NCBI GenBank assembly: GCA_002633005.1
Contig: NMRA01000218.1
Coordinates: 29,337-93,336, forward strand
Length of the DNA: 64,000 nt
Direction: 5' to 3'
Source: Phoronis australis
Lineage: Eukaryota; Phoronida; Phoronidae
Shown here: piece after piece, positions 27,501-42,500 of the stretch
Layout of the letters: each line of letters begins with the position of its first letter
Numbering within the stretch: position 1 is the stretch's first letter
Notes under the pieces: model-generated
Databases searched by the model: none
What the model was told of the DNA's origin: nothing
The model's input: only the letters and a program-made list of their open reading frames with translations
Translations under genes and position numbers: made by a program

Positions 27501-30500
27501 CTGTGAGGGGTTTAGAAGATACAGATGCGGACAGCAGACGCCCGGACGCCCAGACAGAGATGACAGCGATATGCGACCAAATATAAATATGTGGGCGCAT
27601 AAAAACTACATTCTTCCTTGACTAAACTACCAGTGTTGAAAAAACTGACATACTGCCTGCTGCTAAAACTGTGGTGCAGTCTTTTGCGTTGGTTTTCGGC
27701 ACCATGAAATATTACATCACCTATTGGCCAGTTTCTTTTTTCCCGATTTTTCAATCAACTGTTCTTCTCTTCCACAATGTTGCATAAACGTAACAACAAA
27801 TTATCGGAACTGGTTTCATTCCGTTACAAGATTTTAGTATTTTAATACCAGGTTACTGAATTTCAGATTTTGCAGCTGTAAAGTTGTAATCGTCTCCCGA
27901 GAGATGTCGCAAAATTTTAGGAAATAACACAAATCTACTGTTTTAAAAATGACGAAAGACTTTCTTTGTTACAAAAGGCAGAGAATTAAGCAAGAAAATG
28001 ATGTGAATTAGATTGTTTCTCATTTAAACGGCTGCAACAGGCAAGGTGAGTGTTGGTTGACTCTGGCATTTTGGATGCACCCCCACCGGTCATCGGCTCT
28101 ACATGTTGATATAAGTTTCACGAGGTGATGAGCAGCACTACCCAGGATGAGTGAAATTTCCGGATCTAACACACATTATTACCTAGCTGCATTTTGACGA
28201 TAGTCTTCATACACTAGCTGGCTGGCTACAAGATCTGCACTAAGTGTGCATTTTGACGTTTCATGTTATGATGGAGGCACGGTGAAAACCAAATTCATTG
28301 TGTCGATGACGTCATAGGCTTCGATTGGTGCGAGCACCATCTCAATTTTTTTGACATTAAATGGGGTTCGTGATGGGGCTGCTGTATTGTAAAAGGCCTA
28401 CTTAATTAACGGCTAGGGTATGCTATGACACCGTATGTTGATGTTTTTCGTTAATACATTTATTTTAGATAGATGCCCTTTCAATCATCAATGAAAAGTT
28501 TTTGTTTTCTCAAGCACTAAAACATCGAAAGAACACTCGTTTCAAACAAAAGATATTTTCTTTAATTGAAAAAATTTTACTGTTCAACCATGAAATTTTA
28601 AATGAGCTTCAGCAGTTTTCATTCTTTTCTTTAATGCAAAATGTAAGGTTTTAAACGTGTATATTTTAAGCCATTTGCGTCTCCACTTCGTGAATGTTCA
28701 GTTGATTTCTAAGACAGGGTGTAAAAATATACTTCGAGACACTTCCTTACACTAGGATTACATGAGAGATGAACGCTAGCAACTTTGCTAGGTCAAAACG
28801 CCAGCAGTATCACAGGCAAGTGTTTCGGCCACAAAGACAACTTATTCTCGGAGGGGTCATTTTCACCAGTAGTTAGTTTGTTTCCTCACCATCCAAGTCA
28901 CTTTTAAGTAAAAACTGATGTCAAAACTCTTTCACTCTCTGCCAAGAATTGATGGGCGATGACAAAAATCCTCTTACCGCTATGAATGTGTGACCTTTGA
29001 TATTAAGCGGTCAAGCTACAAAAGTACTCTAGCAAAAAACGCCAGTCATTTTTTTGGGGCAAGTCAACCGGTCAGCTAAGTGCAACCAAAGTGACTTTTG
29101 TAACAGTTCACTTGACAGGTGTTCTGATACAAGCAAACTGGTGAAAACATTAGCATTTTAGTTTGTGAACTGGGAATTTGACACTGACTCATAATGACAC
29201 ATTCATTTAGAAGTTTGTTTTAGAGATATCCAACTATCTTTTGAAGTCGGTCAAGTTTAGTTTTACCACAACAGCAAATGGCAGCACACTATACTTACAG
29301 TTTCTGCAGTGATGAATACTGCGACAGCGCCTCCTTTGGTACAGAAGAGATGCCATTGTCACTCAAGTCACTGAAAATAACAAAATTTGATGAGTGATTA
29401 TATGTTGAATAATACCTACATACATGCTGTGCAAGGTCAGGTGATTGAAATCAAGACAAGTACAAGTGATATTCAATTAAGTTCTCATAGATCTTCTGAG
29501 CTTGGAGTGAGACCCCACGCTCAAAATACGAACCAACACATCCCAACTTTTTAAACTCTGCCCACTGTAGCTACTATACTAGCAGTATTTTTATCTGAAC
29601 CGACACAGTCACATAAACATCATGGTTGTAAGATTTAAGTCATTACTTGTGAACTAGGGCATGTTATGAAGCACACAGATAATGACATCACTGAAAATCA
29701 AGTACTGTGCCAAAGTAAGCTTGACATCTCACTAGCAAAAACTAGCAAAATGGCTGCCACTGAAACTATAGGTCAGCGAGGCTGGAATGTTGAGTTATGC
29801 CAGAAAATTCCCAGTTTCTATTCCGTAAGCGGACATTCTGGTGACTATATTAATCTGGACATGACAATATAGGACAAGATGCCCTGGCGTACAAGACTTC
29901 CATCTCAACACAATTTGACATGGCACAAACTTATTCCCCGTTTCCCAGTGAGCAGGGGTTCACATTGAGCCCATTCAACTGTCAATCTTAAAAAAAGATT
30001 GAAGATAGAATCTCAGCACAAGTTATCACACTGGTTATGGTGACATTTTACTGTATCATGATACACATGAAAAGAAGACTGCCATAGAGATATTCTACTG
30101 TAAGACCATCAGTGTAAAGGAACCTAATACAGGTCACATTGCCTTGTTGTACACCTATATCATGTTAAAGTTTGTGAAATTCATAACTGAATACTTAACA
30201 GGTGGAACACATCCTACTTCTTAAGTTTTGGATCTTAATCCATTCACAACATTCACAACATAATCCCTTGCCCTCAACAACTATTACTGGATGTGTGGAC
30301 CTGCTGGGACATTCATAAATTCAATAGCCATAAAAGACCTCCTCACTGATGCCACTTCAATAGAAGAGGATGAAATATTCTGTCTCAAATTTCTATGTAC
30401 AGGGAAATCCTGCACTGAACACAACACCAATGGAAGCAGGGGAGGGGTACTCAGAGGGGAGGGTACTCAGAGGGGAGGGGCACTCAGAGGGAAGCAGCTA

Positions 30501-33500
30501 GAAGATTAGGATACCCACCCATTTAAGTAATGGACCCATTTGACGAGAGCAACACAAGAAGAGTGGCCACATTGTTACCAAGGTTATCAAAATATCGATA
30601 ACAATAAACATTTCAGTATAATTTTTTAGATGGAAAAGGACTGACTCTTTTGTAGAGTTTCAAACTGATACAATGAATCCTTTTGACGGTAATTGAGCCA
30701 AGAAATGCATCCTTTCATAAGTAATTTTCTGGGTAAAGATACTCTTTCATAAAGAAACTGATCGTGAACAAGTCACTCATCCAATATTGGCACATCCCGT
30801 ATACCAGTCCTATGTGAGTACACTCACTCCCCTCCCCCCCTCTTTCCACAAACCACCTATTGACAAGAGGTGACATCACCATCCCAATATTGAATTCTCT
30901 TCATCCAACTTATCACCCTCCATATTGAATTCCCCCCATATAACTTATCATCCTCTTTATCAGCCAGCAAGCACATAACTGACCAGTCTTGACAGCTCAT
31001 GCACATTTTCATGTTCAACATCAGTCTACTCATTCATAGTTGGATAACATCAACAAAGACGTTAATAACAAACCTGGCTGTCTTTTTGTCCCCTGTTTGC
31101 TTTATGCTTGTGTTTATCAGATTAATGATAGCTTATCATAGACCAACACTTTACTACAGCCAAGTGAAATGTTACAACACATCTTATGTAAACACATCCA
31201 GGCCAAGGATTACACTGACAACCATGGTTCTAATGGGATGACACTTTTTGAATGTGCCAGACTGTCTATTATGTAGGACCTTATTGAGGAACATCAATCC
31301 AAAGTCAATTACCAGAAAAATTACGCTGTGTCATATAATAAAAGTAAATTATTTTGGGAAATAAGAAAGGTTAAGGATTATAAAAATAACATTTGATACT
31401 TATGTGTCATTGTTATCGTAATGTGGCCATCTTTTTAAGTCAAATTTTCACTTTCAGTAGTTGTATTGAATAGGAATCTGAACTGAATACCATATAAGGA
31501 TTCTAGCAGTGACATACACAGATTTAGTAACTGAGCCTAGACCCACATAACATTTGACAATTCATGGCATTGGTGATGCTCAGAACATGTAGCAAAGAAA
31601 TTGATATGTGTTACAGTGTGCTACCTTTCAGCAAGTAGCCAAGATGCTAAGCAGCATAGTAGCTATGGTAACCGCAAATATTTTTAACTGAAGAACACAG
31701 ATTTTTTCTTAAGAATGGGATTGTGTCCATAATTTTAAATCAATCAACTGAGTGCAACTAGTCATCAGTAAATTACTGATCAATTTCACTCAAACGTGAT
31801 TTTGTAACAAGTTAGGTCACACTTTACATACTTCCTTCCATGAGATACATCAAGATTATTGAGCTTAACCTGCTCACAACACTACAGTACTGGAGCATGC
31901 CTTGAGGCAAGCTGTCTTACACCCCAGGTGGTCATTAGTTCCCACAGAGTAATCAAAAGTATCAATAAGGGGAGACAATTGTACAGACTTAGTACATAGA
32001 ATGTTACAACCTGGTTCTAAACTTTGGTAAAAATTTTAAGGTAACAATTTTTCAACCTGGGAACAAAAATAATTGCTTAAAAAGTTGAAATTTGGCAATT
32101 TATATACTTACTACATTGCTAAAAATATTCAAAATCTTGCCACATGCTGATAAGTGACAGGTGAAAGGTGCAAAATATGTAGACGACAATATAAAATTCT
32201 TTTGTAATCAACTTTCTTGAGAAATTTGATCAAATGAACTTCCACTAGTCTGCCACATTATGTCCTAACTATAGAATTTAACGCACATATTTAGTTGCAG
32301 TATTTATCAAAAATACTAGGGTAAAGCAGAGTTTAGTGTCATTTGAAGACTTTAAATTAAATGAATGACGAAATTCAATATCATGTTACCCATAAGGGAA
32401 GCAATTGATGACACCTTACACATAACAATGTGTCAGCAATGTCAAGACACAGCTGATCCACATTTCACAAATGTCTCCATGCAAACATAGAACTGTTTGA
32501 CATGGCAATTCTAAATAGCTTGCTATTTTCCACAGAAATTACTTTCATTTTGAATTAATTTCAACATCTAGCAAGTGGTAGGCGTGTAGTTTACATAACC
32601 TCTGTGAATGGGTTACACTCCACTTCACTCTCAGCCCACATTGTGACTCAGTGGACAGTTTTGATGAGCCTGTCAATGGTGCTAGCACTCAATCCATTGA
32701 ATCTAATGCAGGAACTATTGTAATGCTGTCACAAGACAGGAGCTGTGGTAATTAGCCTCATCAGACTGAGGTATCAGGTAAAGGATCATTTGAATGATGG
32801 GATGGTGTCAGGATCATCCCATAGTGACACCTGTAACTGCCACTGTCTGATGTAACCAAGAATGAGTAGTCACTGTGACCAGAACAATGACTTGGAAACA
32901 AGTGATTGGTCGTGGTTCTTTATAATAAGATTTCAATTAACGTTTACGATCTACACGAAGAGCAATTTTTGAGACACAGAGTTAAAATTGTGCCAAAATT
33001 GATTGTCAGCAACTTCAGCTGACAATTGGAATTTTTCATTTTGACATTTTTTGAGAAAAGTATTATGAAAAACATTGTTGTAGGTTTGGTGGGAGCAGTT
33101 CTGATGTTTCAACATTTGGCAGTTTCAAGCATTTGTAGAAACATAGCAAGCAATTTTTCTGTCTCAAGTTGAAGAATTTTTACCACAAATGCAATGCTGT
33201 GCAAAAACTGTATTTTCACTACTTCGATACCTAAATAACTTATGTCAAAATAAGACTTGAACCAGATAACTTTTATCAAAAACACAAATATACCCACAAA
33301 GATAAAACATAGTCTCACCCCCCCCCCCNCCACTTATTAGTGAAAAGATGACGGATGTCTACACCAAGAGTCTACCTAAGAACTTCAAAGAATACAGGAT
33401 CAGAGCTAAAAAACTTTCTCCAAACTACAAGCTTGAAATGGTGTAGTAAGTCTATAGCTTGTTTTGATCAATGCTGAAGAACTATCTGAGTAGCTGAGCC

Positions 33501-36500
33501 ATAACCAGTTATCTTGAAGTGTTTTCTTAACATCCTAAAACAAACAGGTTGCTGGCTTGAGTTCTTGTTATGAATAGATGTCCTCTTTCATTTCAACAAC
33601 TCAGCTGAACTTCACTGAAGTACGGCTGAGAAAAAAATGGGAAGGACCAATGAGAAGCTTGACATTCACCAGGTGGCGCTTGCGAAACTACAGCCATTCT
33701 TCCATGTGTTGAGGTTGTACTTCTCCACTTATTACGCATAAAATAATTGCCAAAATTGGTATTTTTTCATTTTCCAAGGCTGGTTACACACTTAGCTACA
33801 AATATTAGAAATTTCATCAAGTGTTGTTTTATGCCATTAACACAACACAAACTTTGCTAGAAACAGACTAAAAATTTTCTTAATCTTTATTTTTGAGAAG
33901 AAATTTGACAAGATAGAATTATACTATGCTAAATAAATGATGAATTACCATAGTCACATGGAATCTTTGTCCCGCAAACACTCCCATGCCCCTGACCTCT
34001 GTTAGCGATGAGGTCTCAGTCATGCTATCAAACGATAACGCACTCGCTCTACTTCTAAACTGACCACCATGAAAAGAGTTAACAATCAGTCCGCAAACTT
34101 TTATTTTCAACAGGGCCACGTTTTTGTTTCAATTCAATATTATGAAAATCCAAGAAATGAAAGCCCATCCGTGACAGTTTCAGAGGTGACAGAAAACAAA
34201 AGGGTGCCGTTAATCAATACAAAACAAGTTTGCATTGTCTTTAAGTTAGCCCTTAGCCGGATTTGGTATGAAGACATACCTCGCCAAGCACTACAAGTTG
34301 ATCCCATCCTTCTGTTACAACAAAGTTACCATTCTCTGTTTTTTTTCCAAATTTCCCAATGACTGCTCTTTTACTGACTAATCTTTCCCTGCACTTTTGT
34401 CAGTTTACCATCTTCTCTTCATTCCTGTGTTTCTTAATTCTTCGTACCGCTAAATGTTGTCATCATTCATCAGTATCAACCTTCATTGTCATCGTCATCC
34501 TCATCACCGTCATTTCCATTCACCTATTCTGACATTGCCATGTGTCTAATGGTGACACTTCTCTCAGGCAACATTTGTGGTTCCATTGACATGAAATTTA
34601 CGTACAACGTGTCTCATCAGTAGCTAAAGGCTTATTGGCTGAAATTACAGTCGAAGTGGATCTGTGATGGTCTATTTATCTCAGCATCTAAAATTCGCCA
34701 AGTGTCGTTATCTTAAGTGCTTTTATTTTGCTTACTGGCATGAGTTTTCCAGAATAATTGTCAACAAAAACATTGATTGTTAAAATTCTGAGCATTTTAG
34801 TTCTGTATAAAACTCCAGAGATTAGAAATAAACAGTTTTAGCAATTACCGGGTACACAAATCAAAGATTTTGTGAGTTCAGTTAAAAAAACAGACAATTT
34901 CAAAGTTGGACATGTCTGTTGCTTCACAAAGCGATGTACTCTGTCTGGTGGTATCACAAGGATGTGTGACTAAATTCAACATAACCTCAACATCTGTACA
35001 ACATCCTAAGACACTGTGCAATCAATACCATAACTGAAGCAATAGTATTTGCACAGTCTCACATGGTTCAAGCCAAACAGAACCACCAAGGAGGATTCTG
35101 CTACAGAGTTGAAATGAGATCTGCAGCCACTGTGATACACCAGTATGTTATCATAGCTTATAACAGGCTTCAGTAACACCACTATCCAGATGATAACCAC
35201 TGAAATATTAGACTGGTGTTTATCAAGAATTTTGACATGCACAAGAATAACCCAAGTTTAAAGAGCATTATCATAAATGATGTTAGTTCATGGTAGGGCA
35301 TAAGTCAACTGGTTCTGGTTTCCACCAAAGTAATGGCTTGCGAGGGTGTGAACCACGACCCAGGGTCTACGGCAATATCCGAACTGAGACTTGATTTTGA
35401 TTCAAACTAAACAAATCATGCTGCATGATTCGAGTTCAAATTTGCAAGTTTACTTGAAGCTTGTCAGTGCCATGCAATTCCAGAGGTGAGTCTCAACGTA
35501 CCTAAACTACACGGTTAATGGACTCATAAACACAGTCACGGACGCATGAACACGACTCACGGACCTGCAAACACTGTCCACTGACTCACAAACACGGGAA
35601 CAGACTCACCAAACTCGATCCATTCACCCAAATACACGGGACACATACTCAATTCACGAGGAAACATGGTTAACGGACCGCCAAACACGGGTCACAGACA
35701 AAATGTGGATGTCAGCTGATCCAGGAACCGCTGCGTCCGTGACTCGTGTTTGGCGTTCTGTTAACCGTGCTTCCTCGTGAATATGAGTCCGTGTCCCGTG
35801 TATTTGTGAGTCAGTGGACGGTGTTTGCAGGTCCAAGAGTCATGTTCATGCGTCCGCGACCGTGTTTATGAGTCCGTTAACCGTGTAGTTTAGATACCTT
35901 GAGTCTGGACTACAGAGGTTAGACCTTGAGTCAACTAGAACTTGGTGAAATTGAGCCCAATTTTTAGTGAGGAGATACATGGGTTTGTTGAATGGGTAAC
36001 CTTCAGGATTATCATCTATGGCACTGCTCTCACTTTTCACATGTAATGTGGGTCGATTGTCAGATCATGAATATCATATCTGGAGATATCACACACAACT
36101 CATGGACATGTAACTTGTTTCATAATTTGATTTTTAGGTCACAAGATTTCACGTCAGCCTGATTGAATGGAACGTGCCTCGGGGACCTAACACGCAAAAA
36201 AAATTGCTTATCCGTGTATTTATTTGACGCAGTTTGAGCCTCACTTTCAATATTTCAATCTTCTGATGGTTGCTTTGCTGTACTTGTACCAAAAAACATG
36301 CTGCAGAGGTGAGAGGACCCATGCTTTCGAAAAAGGACAGCAACGATGTAGATGAAATCCTCTCAATTAAGCACCAGCCACAATGACCTCTCTTGGCAGA
36401 CTCCTGCAACCTAGAGGGTCTGTGCAACAGTACACTGAACAAACAGTGTGTACATTAACTGTCAAGTGGATTTCAAGGTATTTTCAGGGATTAAACCTTT

Positions 36501-39500
36501 GATAGAAACCTCTAAAAGATGCAGTAAATCTTATGACAATTTGCCACTTGTGACCAGACATGAATTGCTGGAAGTCGCAAAGCAAGAGCTAAGAATTACG
36601 AAGAAGTTAATTAACTACTTTTCTGTAAATGTCAATCTTACCAGGGAACCATTCACAATCACAGCCATTTTCATGTACAAATATGTTATACAAATTGTGT
36701 CAAGCCTTGGTTCTTGCTTATGCAGATCAACGAAAAATAAGAAAATCAAATAATTCACATTAATAATAAATTGTGCGTCCACATCTTGTTTGCATCTTTC
36801 AACTCCACTGGTTCATTAACTACAAGTAAATGTGTTTCATTTAACGTGGGAGTACTTTAAATGTAAATAAGTTTCATTTGGTCTACTTTAGGCCAAGCAG
36901 CCCTGGCAATCACAGAAATAGTTTAGTTCCAACAACAATAAATTTGACTTCACCACACACCAAATCCTAGAGTTGACCTTTCAAGAAATTCTTTGAAGAC
37001 AGAACTGATTTGCCAACCGACATTTTAAATCCAATCATGCCAGGTTCAAAACTGTGGCAACTAGTTAGCTCAAAAAAGAAGGCAAACAGAACTTTAGCAG
37101 TAAAGAAAAGTAGATAGTTGTTTAGATGACGGATTCAAAGGGGTTGCTCCATTCAAAAAATATCAATGAAATTGCCACTTGAGACTTGAACCAGATGTAA
37201 GCTTGCATTCTTTGGAAGAACTATATTTTTACTTAGACTACTTATTGTATTTAAATTCAACTGGTCTCACCTGGTTCCGTACTCAGATGAGAAGTGATTT
37301 TTGGTCTAGCAAAGAACCAACAGTTCATTCTTGCTAGAGTCCATGATCAACAAATAAAATGAAAGCGCTCTGAGGAGCGAAACTTGGCGAAATTAACCAA
37401 AAAAACACATTCGAGAGGACGAGAAAAGACGACGACAGAGATGATGACGAAGATGACAGCTATGAAAACGATGGTGGCGATGATGGACAACCCTAGTTAT
37501 GATATCATTCATATAACGAACGTAGAGGTCAGAAATCACTAAGAAATAGGCCACAGTCTTGAGCGACACTTGGCGAAATTAACTGAAGAAAAGACGACGT
37601 CGGAGATGATGACGATGATGACGAATATGATGATGGTGGTGGCCATGATGAACAACATCATAACATTCATACGACAAATTTAGATGTCATAAATCGTTAA
37701 GAAATTGGCTGCAGTCTATTTCAATAGAAGCTAAACCAACCTGAATGCAGCAAGAGCGCTCAACAAAGGAGCAGCGTTATCGCAAAATCTCAAATAACTC
37801 GAAAAGTAGACGTCGTAGAGAAAAATGGAAAGCATCTTCTGAAAGCCCGTTCAAAATTCTATCTAAACTGATGGTATAGCCTAATTCCGTAAATTTTTCG
37901 AAAAAAATGAAATTTTGCGTTTTTTTTAAGAAATTCAAAGTCAAATAACTCGAAAACGGTAAGTCTGAGAAAAAAATTGTTATAGGCCATTTGAAAGAAT
38001 ATACTGCAAAGAATCTACATGCAAAAATTCACGTCTTTTTCTCTTCCCGTTTAAAATTGCACTCCAGACGACTGAAAATGGGTCAACATGCGCCGGATCC
38101 GCCAACTTGAAAGCAACTTCCAGTTTTTTGGCTGTGAATAATAGCATGCCGTGAGAAACTAATACCTGTAAAAATTCAAAGGAATTGGTCTCATAATGCG
38201 CCCTCTATGGGAGAAAACGTTTTTAGGCTAAAATCGAGGTGCGCATGCGCGATCGCCGATATTTCTGCCATCTTTAACCGGAAGTAAACAATTTCCGGAA
38301 TAGTTGTAGCAAACTTCCGGTCCATTTACTGTGCCGATTTTTAGCCTGTTACGTAAAAAATTTTAGCCTCCAGAAGCATTTGAACCTTTAAATGGAAACA
38401 AAATGGCCGCCACAGCCGCCATCTTGGATCCGATTTTGACGAAAAACAATAGGCTTCCAGTACTTACAGAACTACGTGTTATGTGTAAATTTCGTGACGA
38501 TCGAACGAAAATTGCGACATGTATCGTGCGAACAAAAAAAAATTAAAAAAAAAAAAAAAAAAAANACAAACTTAGTGTCAGAGCAATATACTTGGCGAAA
38601 TTTATTTCGCCAAGTAATGACTCACCATATATGTATAGCATGTTCTCAAGCAAAAGACCTTTTACAGTTCACTCCGAGCTCAGAACCACATCTATTTTGA
38701 CTAAGGGACAATTAGAGACCGATTTCACATTTAATGTTATGAATTTAGACTCAAATTCAAAAGTTGACGGGTTTAATGCGTTTTCAAGAAACTCTTGACT
38801 AATTAACAAAAATCTAAATCTGTGATTAGTAACTGGTGCTTGCCTCAGTTGCCCTGTAACATAACTTGCGTTAAAATCTCACCAATTAAGGACACAGGCA
38901 AGTGAAATTTTAATTATGGATATGTTCCACCACAGCTATGTAGCACCAAATTTTAATTTAAAATGATTTTCCGTATTCAAGATCATTCTGTATTTATAAC
39001 AACCGGACCACTAGACAATGTGTTGCAAAACTGTGGCTTTTACACCACAATGTTAAACGCCTTTGAAACATGTAAAAGGCACTTACCCAGTAGTTTGATC
39101 AACAGTGGTGATTTCTTACTGTCACAGTTATGTTAGTAAGGGGACACTTGTGGATAAATTGGCAAACTGTTACTTTAATACATTTCAGTCGGACCACATG
39201 CTCTCTAACATCGACTGACTGTGCAAAAAAACCTAACCTACAGTTTACATTAGAAAAATACTGCGTGTCATTTTCCTGTGGTGCCTAAAATCTGGGGTTA
39301 ATATCGAGATGTTGGGCTATGCTCAGCGAACGTAAAGCATTGCCAGAAATAAGAATGGGCCAGTGGCACAGGGCACATACCAAAAATTAATCCTGCTAAA
39401 CTTGAGAATTGTAACTAGGAAATGGTGTGGCACACAGCTGTATTAATGTGCACTGTTTGCTTCTGGAGTTTTGCTTGATGACATAATAGATGTCAAATTT

Positions 39501-42500
39501 TCTATTGAAAATATTTCATTTGTTATTATTTTCATTCTTTCGCCATGCACTGTGCAGCCCTCTAGAACAATTCAGTATGTGTCATATATATTCTGTTGCA
39601 AAGTGTCCACTGTCCAGACGATAAAAATGCAAAGTTTTGCCTTCATTAGAAATGCCCATCAAATTAACAAACATGAACAATTGAAAGCATTTATAGGCTA
39701 ATCTAACGAAATCTAATCGTCACATTAGTGAAGATGAAAAAGGAACTTCAGTGTTGCTTGGGTGTTTCATGCTTTGTTTGACAAAGAAAACACCATTCAC
39801 GGACATCACTAGAAACACTAGCAACCAAGAGGTTGTGGATGTTTGTTGTTTACCAAGGATAATGTCAACATACTATACTGGGTCAGAAAATGACTTGAGG
39901 GGTGCACATAAAGGGGAGCTGGGAATATACTATAATTGATTATTGACTATTAGAAATAAACCAAAACAAAGATATTTAACACTGCAAATGAGTTTTGACC
40001 TGGTATTCCTTGACTTGAGAGTTGTCAAGGTTCGAATTTAGCCATTGGCAAAATACCTGTGGTTTTGCAAATTTTATTTGTTCAAAAAGGCCCTGAAAAA
40101 AGTACAGTAATGTTTGTACCATAAACATTTAGATTACTGTAACGCCTATGCTTATGTAAGCGTCCACCTCTATTTTTGAACATTTTCAGAATAAGAAAAC
40201 AATGCTCGACGAAGTGCTCACCCTGAACTTTTTAGAATTTTCAATTACCGAGTGCTCACTGCTCAGGTTGGTTGGCACCCACCTGTTAATTTAATTCACC
40301 AAATTGATCTTCAAATCAGTAAGGCGCACTTTTCATCGTCAAGGACATCGCATTCAGAGAGTGTCTTCTGCAGTGCATAAAAAATTGCCATGTAGTTGAA
40401 ACTGGCTGTCAAGTAGTCAGCCACAGAGTCTGATTCTACGTTAAAACTATTTTATTTTCAAAGGAGTCTCTTTTCGCGAAGTTTTAAGAGCAAAACCGCA
40501 GCTTTGTTTACCGTCGACCTTCAAAGGCCAAATGACACTAGTAACATGCATGGCGGGGTCACATAGCTGGCATATAAGACATGTATTTAGTAATAACGGA
40601 GCAAACTCGAATCACCCGATCTGCTCCTAGGGTGTAAGTCTCATCGTGGCGGAACAGCTTGCATGTCTCCGTGACCTCTAGACCTTTACCAGAGAAAGTT
40701 TAAAAACTCCTGGCAGGGCCAAACATGCCAGGGCAGGTCGAAAGGTAGAGATCAGACGAAATACACCCCAACACTCCCTAAGGTCACACTAGGGTTGGGC
40801 GTAAGGCCAACTCCCTTACCCTGTAAAAAATGCTGTTCCTTGGCTGCAAGTCACCAATGAGAAGGACAGCTCGGACATTAAACCTGGGCAGCCTGGGCTT
40901 ATCAGCCATGGATGACAACCAGTCTACGACAAGGGTACTACGAAATAAAATCATGAGTTGCCATGCAGGCAGAACAAGTTAGCTTCTGTACCTGTATCAC
41001 CCACCCTGCAGAAGAGAACCAGACATGCACGCATTCTACCCATCACATGAACGCAGAAGAAGAAACACCCAAGAATAGAAATCCGCATGGAGTCAAAGTA
41101 TTTCAAAACCTTTTGTGTCATGCAAAACTGATGCATCGTTTCTGCACATGCGTTATTCAGCCTGGCATACATCTACCTCACGTCTCACAGTACGACAAGA
41201 TGTTTTTAAATCGTTCGAGTACCCCCCACGCCCATTTCTTGAAATTTTCCATATAAGCACCCATTTCGGGGTAGAGCACCCACCATTCCCAAGCTCCCCA
41301 ACTGAATGTTTACAATAACTATTTGCTTTAGTTTATTTTAAACTAAAAGATAGAAGAATGGGAGATTAAAATCTAAGTATGGTTCTGCTGCTGTTAGTCT
41401 CCTTTTCCAATAGGACTGTTGCATAAAATATAAACAGTTGTGTAAACAGGTGCTATTTGGGTGGTATAAGTCTGGATTAACTATTGGGGCTTGATGAATT
41501 TGACAGCAGCAAACATGGCCAACAGAATTAGCTTAATTGTTGGAACCGTTGTACCTGGGTGTGAATAACACGTGTTGGACAACATGAACAACAAGGAAGG
41601 GTATGTAATGGGTCCTAAGGGAACTGTTCTCTATGTAACAACATACATTGATAAAAATTATTCACCAGTAAAGAATTCCTTGCACCACCACATTGACAAA
41701 TTCTTCTGGAAATTCTTTGACGATATGCACCTGGCACCGAAATGAAAATCCCTTAGCAGCACAATTATATTTATACGAGTCGGATTTTTCTTTGTTCAAG
41801 ACTTGTTTCAATGGTCACAATGATCAGTATATGTAAAAATGACCAATACTCATGTTGTCTAAGTTCATATTTCCTGTCCTTCATTCAACATGTCAAACCA
41901 ATATGTTAAGAACATTGGTTAGGCATTATAAAATCTGAATTCCGAAGTCATCAAAAAGATAAGTTTACTAGCAATGAAATGCTTTTGTCATGTTAAGAGC
42001 CCATCATCACACTAATATCAGAAAGACTTGTGTCCAACAACACCTTATCCATGTAATATTGCTTAACTTATCATATCAGGAACTGACCAGTTTAAAGTAA
42101 ACAGAGTGTTTACCTTGACTGTGACTCTAGATCAAATCAGTACAGTGTCAAACAAGATGCCAAGTTGGCTGTTGTTGCCACTAACTGGCCAAGTCTGGAT
42201 TGATTGTCCTAGCCTTGGACACAATGAATGAATGTGAGAAACAAGTGTAGACTACTGGTCTGAGTTGCTGGTTACTGTCATTGTCCAGTGGTTATTAACA
42301 CACAACTGTGAAGTGACTGAAAAGTGAATACACTGTTCAAATGGACTATGGGTAGTGGATAGGTCAAAAAGGGTATTCCAGTGGACAATGCATCTTGGGA
42401 ATAGCAGGACATATCACTTGCACCATACAATGCAGGGAATTACAGCAGTGTTGAGCTAGCCAGTGACTGCTGATAACATCAATCTGCTTCTTTGGGTCAC

